Shown: piece after piece, positions 5,809-5,844 of the stretch
How the letters are laid out: every line of letters begins with the position of its first letter
Numbering within the stretch: the first letter of the stretch is position 1
NCBI GenBank assembly: GCA_029287105.1
Contig: JARFRT010000069.1
Span: forward strand, 1-5,844
Source of the DNA: Akkermansiaceae bacterium
GTDB lineage: Bacteria > Verrucomicrobiota > Verrucomicrobiia > Verrucomicrobiales > Akkermansiaceae
DNA length: 5,844 nucleotides
Direction: 5' to 3'
Notes under the pieces: generated by a model
The model's database searches: none
What the model was told of the DNA's origin: nothing
Seen by the model: the letters and a program-made list of their open reading frames with translations, nothing else
Program-made: the position numbers and the translations under genes

Positions 5809-5844
5809 ATGGAACACTTATTCACTTTCCTCAAAGGCTTCGCC
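5809..5844 (+). CDS. Possible start of a further gene, cut by the window edge
   Basis: ATG at 5809 opens a frame with no stop to the end of the window, giving MEHLFTFLKGFA. The composition is plausible for a real protein, and an A-rich stretch (GTAAAA) precedes the ATG. There is no Shine-Dalgarno, but none of the other genes here has one. Twelve codons are too few to assign a family or to be sure the frame is coding. The residues do not resemble the N-terminus of dihydrolipoamide dehydrogenase (E3), so this is probably not lpd. Confidence 0.35.
   Translation, partial: MEHLFTFLKGFA

Overview
The window carries a tricarboxylic-acid-cycle operon next to a divergently oriented ABC-transporter gene. 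The base composition looks moderately G+C-rich by eye (not counted). None of the starts I accept has a recognisable Shine-Dalgarno sequence. The three full genes instead have short pyrimidine-rich leaders. The gene content is that of an aerobic, Gram-negative-type bacterium. The GldA-like ATPase, the E1/E2 sequence style and the heptanucleotide intergenic repeats make Verrucomicrobiota (or another PVC or Bacteroidota-like lineage) my best guess. That is an impression from family resemblance; the window contains no 16S or marker gene to prove it.

Layout: positions 1-133 are non-coding and contain short period-7 motifs. Positions 134-224 are a perfect 13-copy array of the heptamer CTGACAC, which directly abuts the stop codon of the minus-strand ABC ATPase gene (225-1157, 310 aa). 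A 180-bp divergent intergenic region (1158-1337) separates that gene from sucA (1338-4193, 951 aa, E1 of 2-oxoglutarate dehydrogenase). After 37 bp comes sucB (4231-5715, 494 aa, E2 dihydrolipoyl succinyltransferase). The last 129 bp are intergenic, with a possible start of a further gene at 5809.

How the genes work together: SucA decarboxylates 2-oxoglutarate with thiamine diphosphate and passes the succinyl group to lipoyl-lysines on SucB, whose catalytic domain makes succinyl-CoA. The E3 subunit (dihydrolipoamide dehydrogenase) that re-oxidises the lipoyl groups is not in the window. The ABC ATPase is probably unrelated and would pair with an ABC-2 type permease, perhaps encoded beyond the left edge.

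The most interesting point is the architecture of the complex. SucB has two lipoyl domains (Lys43 and Lys148), but I find no peripheral-subunit-binding domain, the module that normally docks E3 (or E1) in bacterial E2 chains. A long Ala/Pro linker takes its place. SucA has its own Ala/Pro linker between its N-terminal helix and its catalytic core. How E3 is held in this complex is therefore an open question. The second notable item is the 13-copy heptamer array placed exactly at the ABC gene's stop codon.
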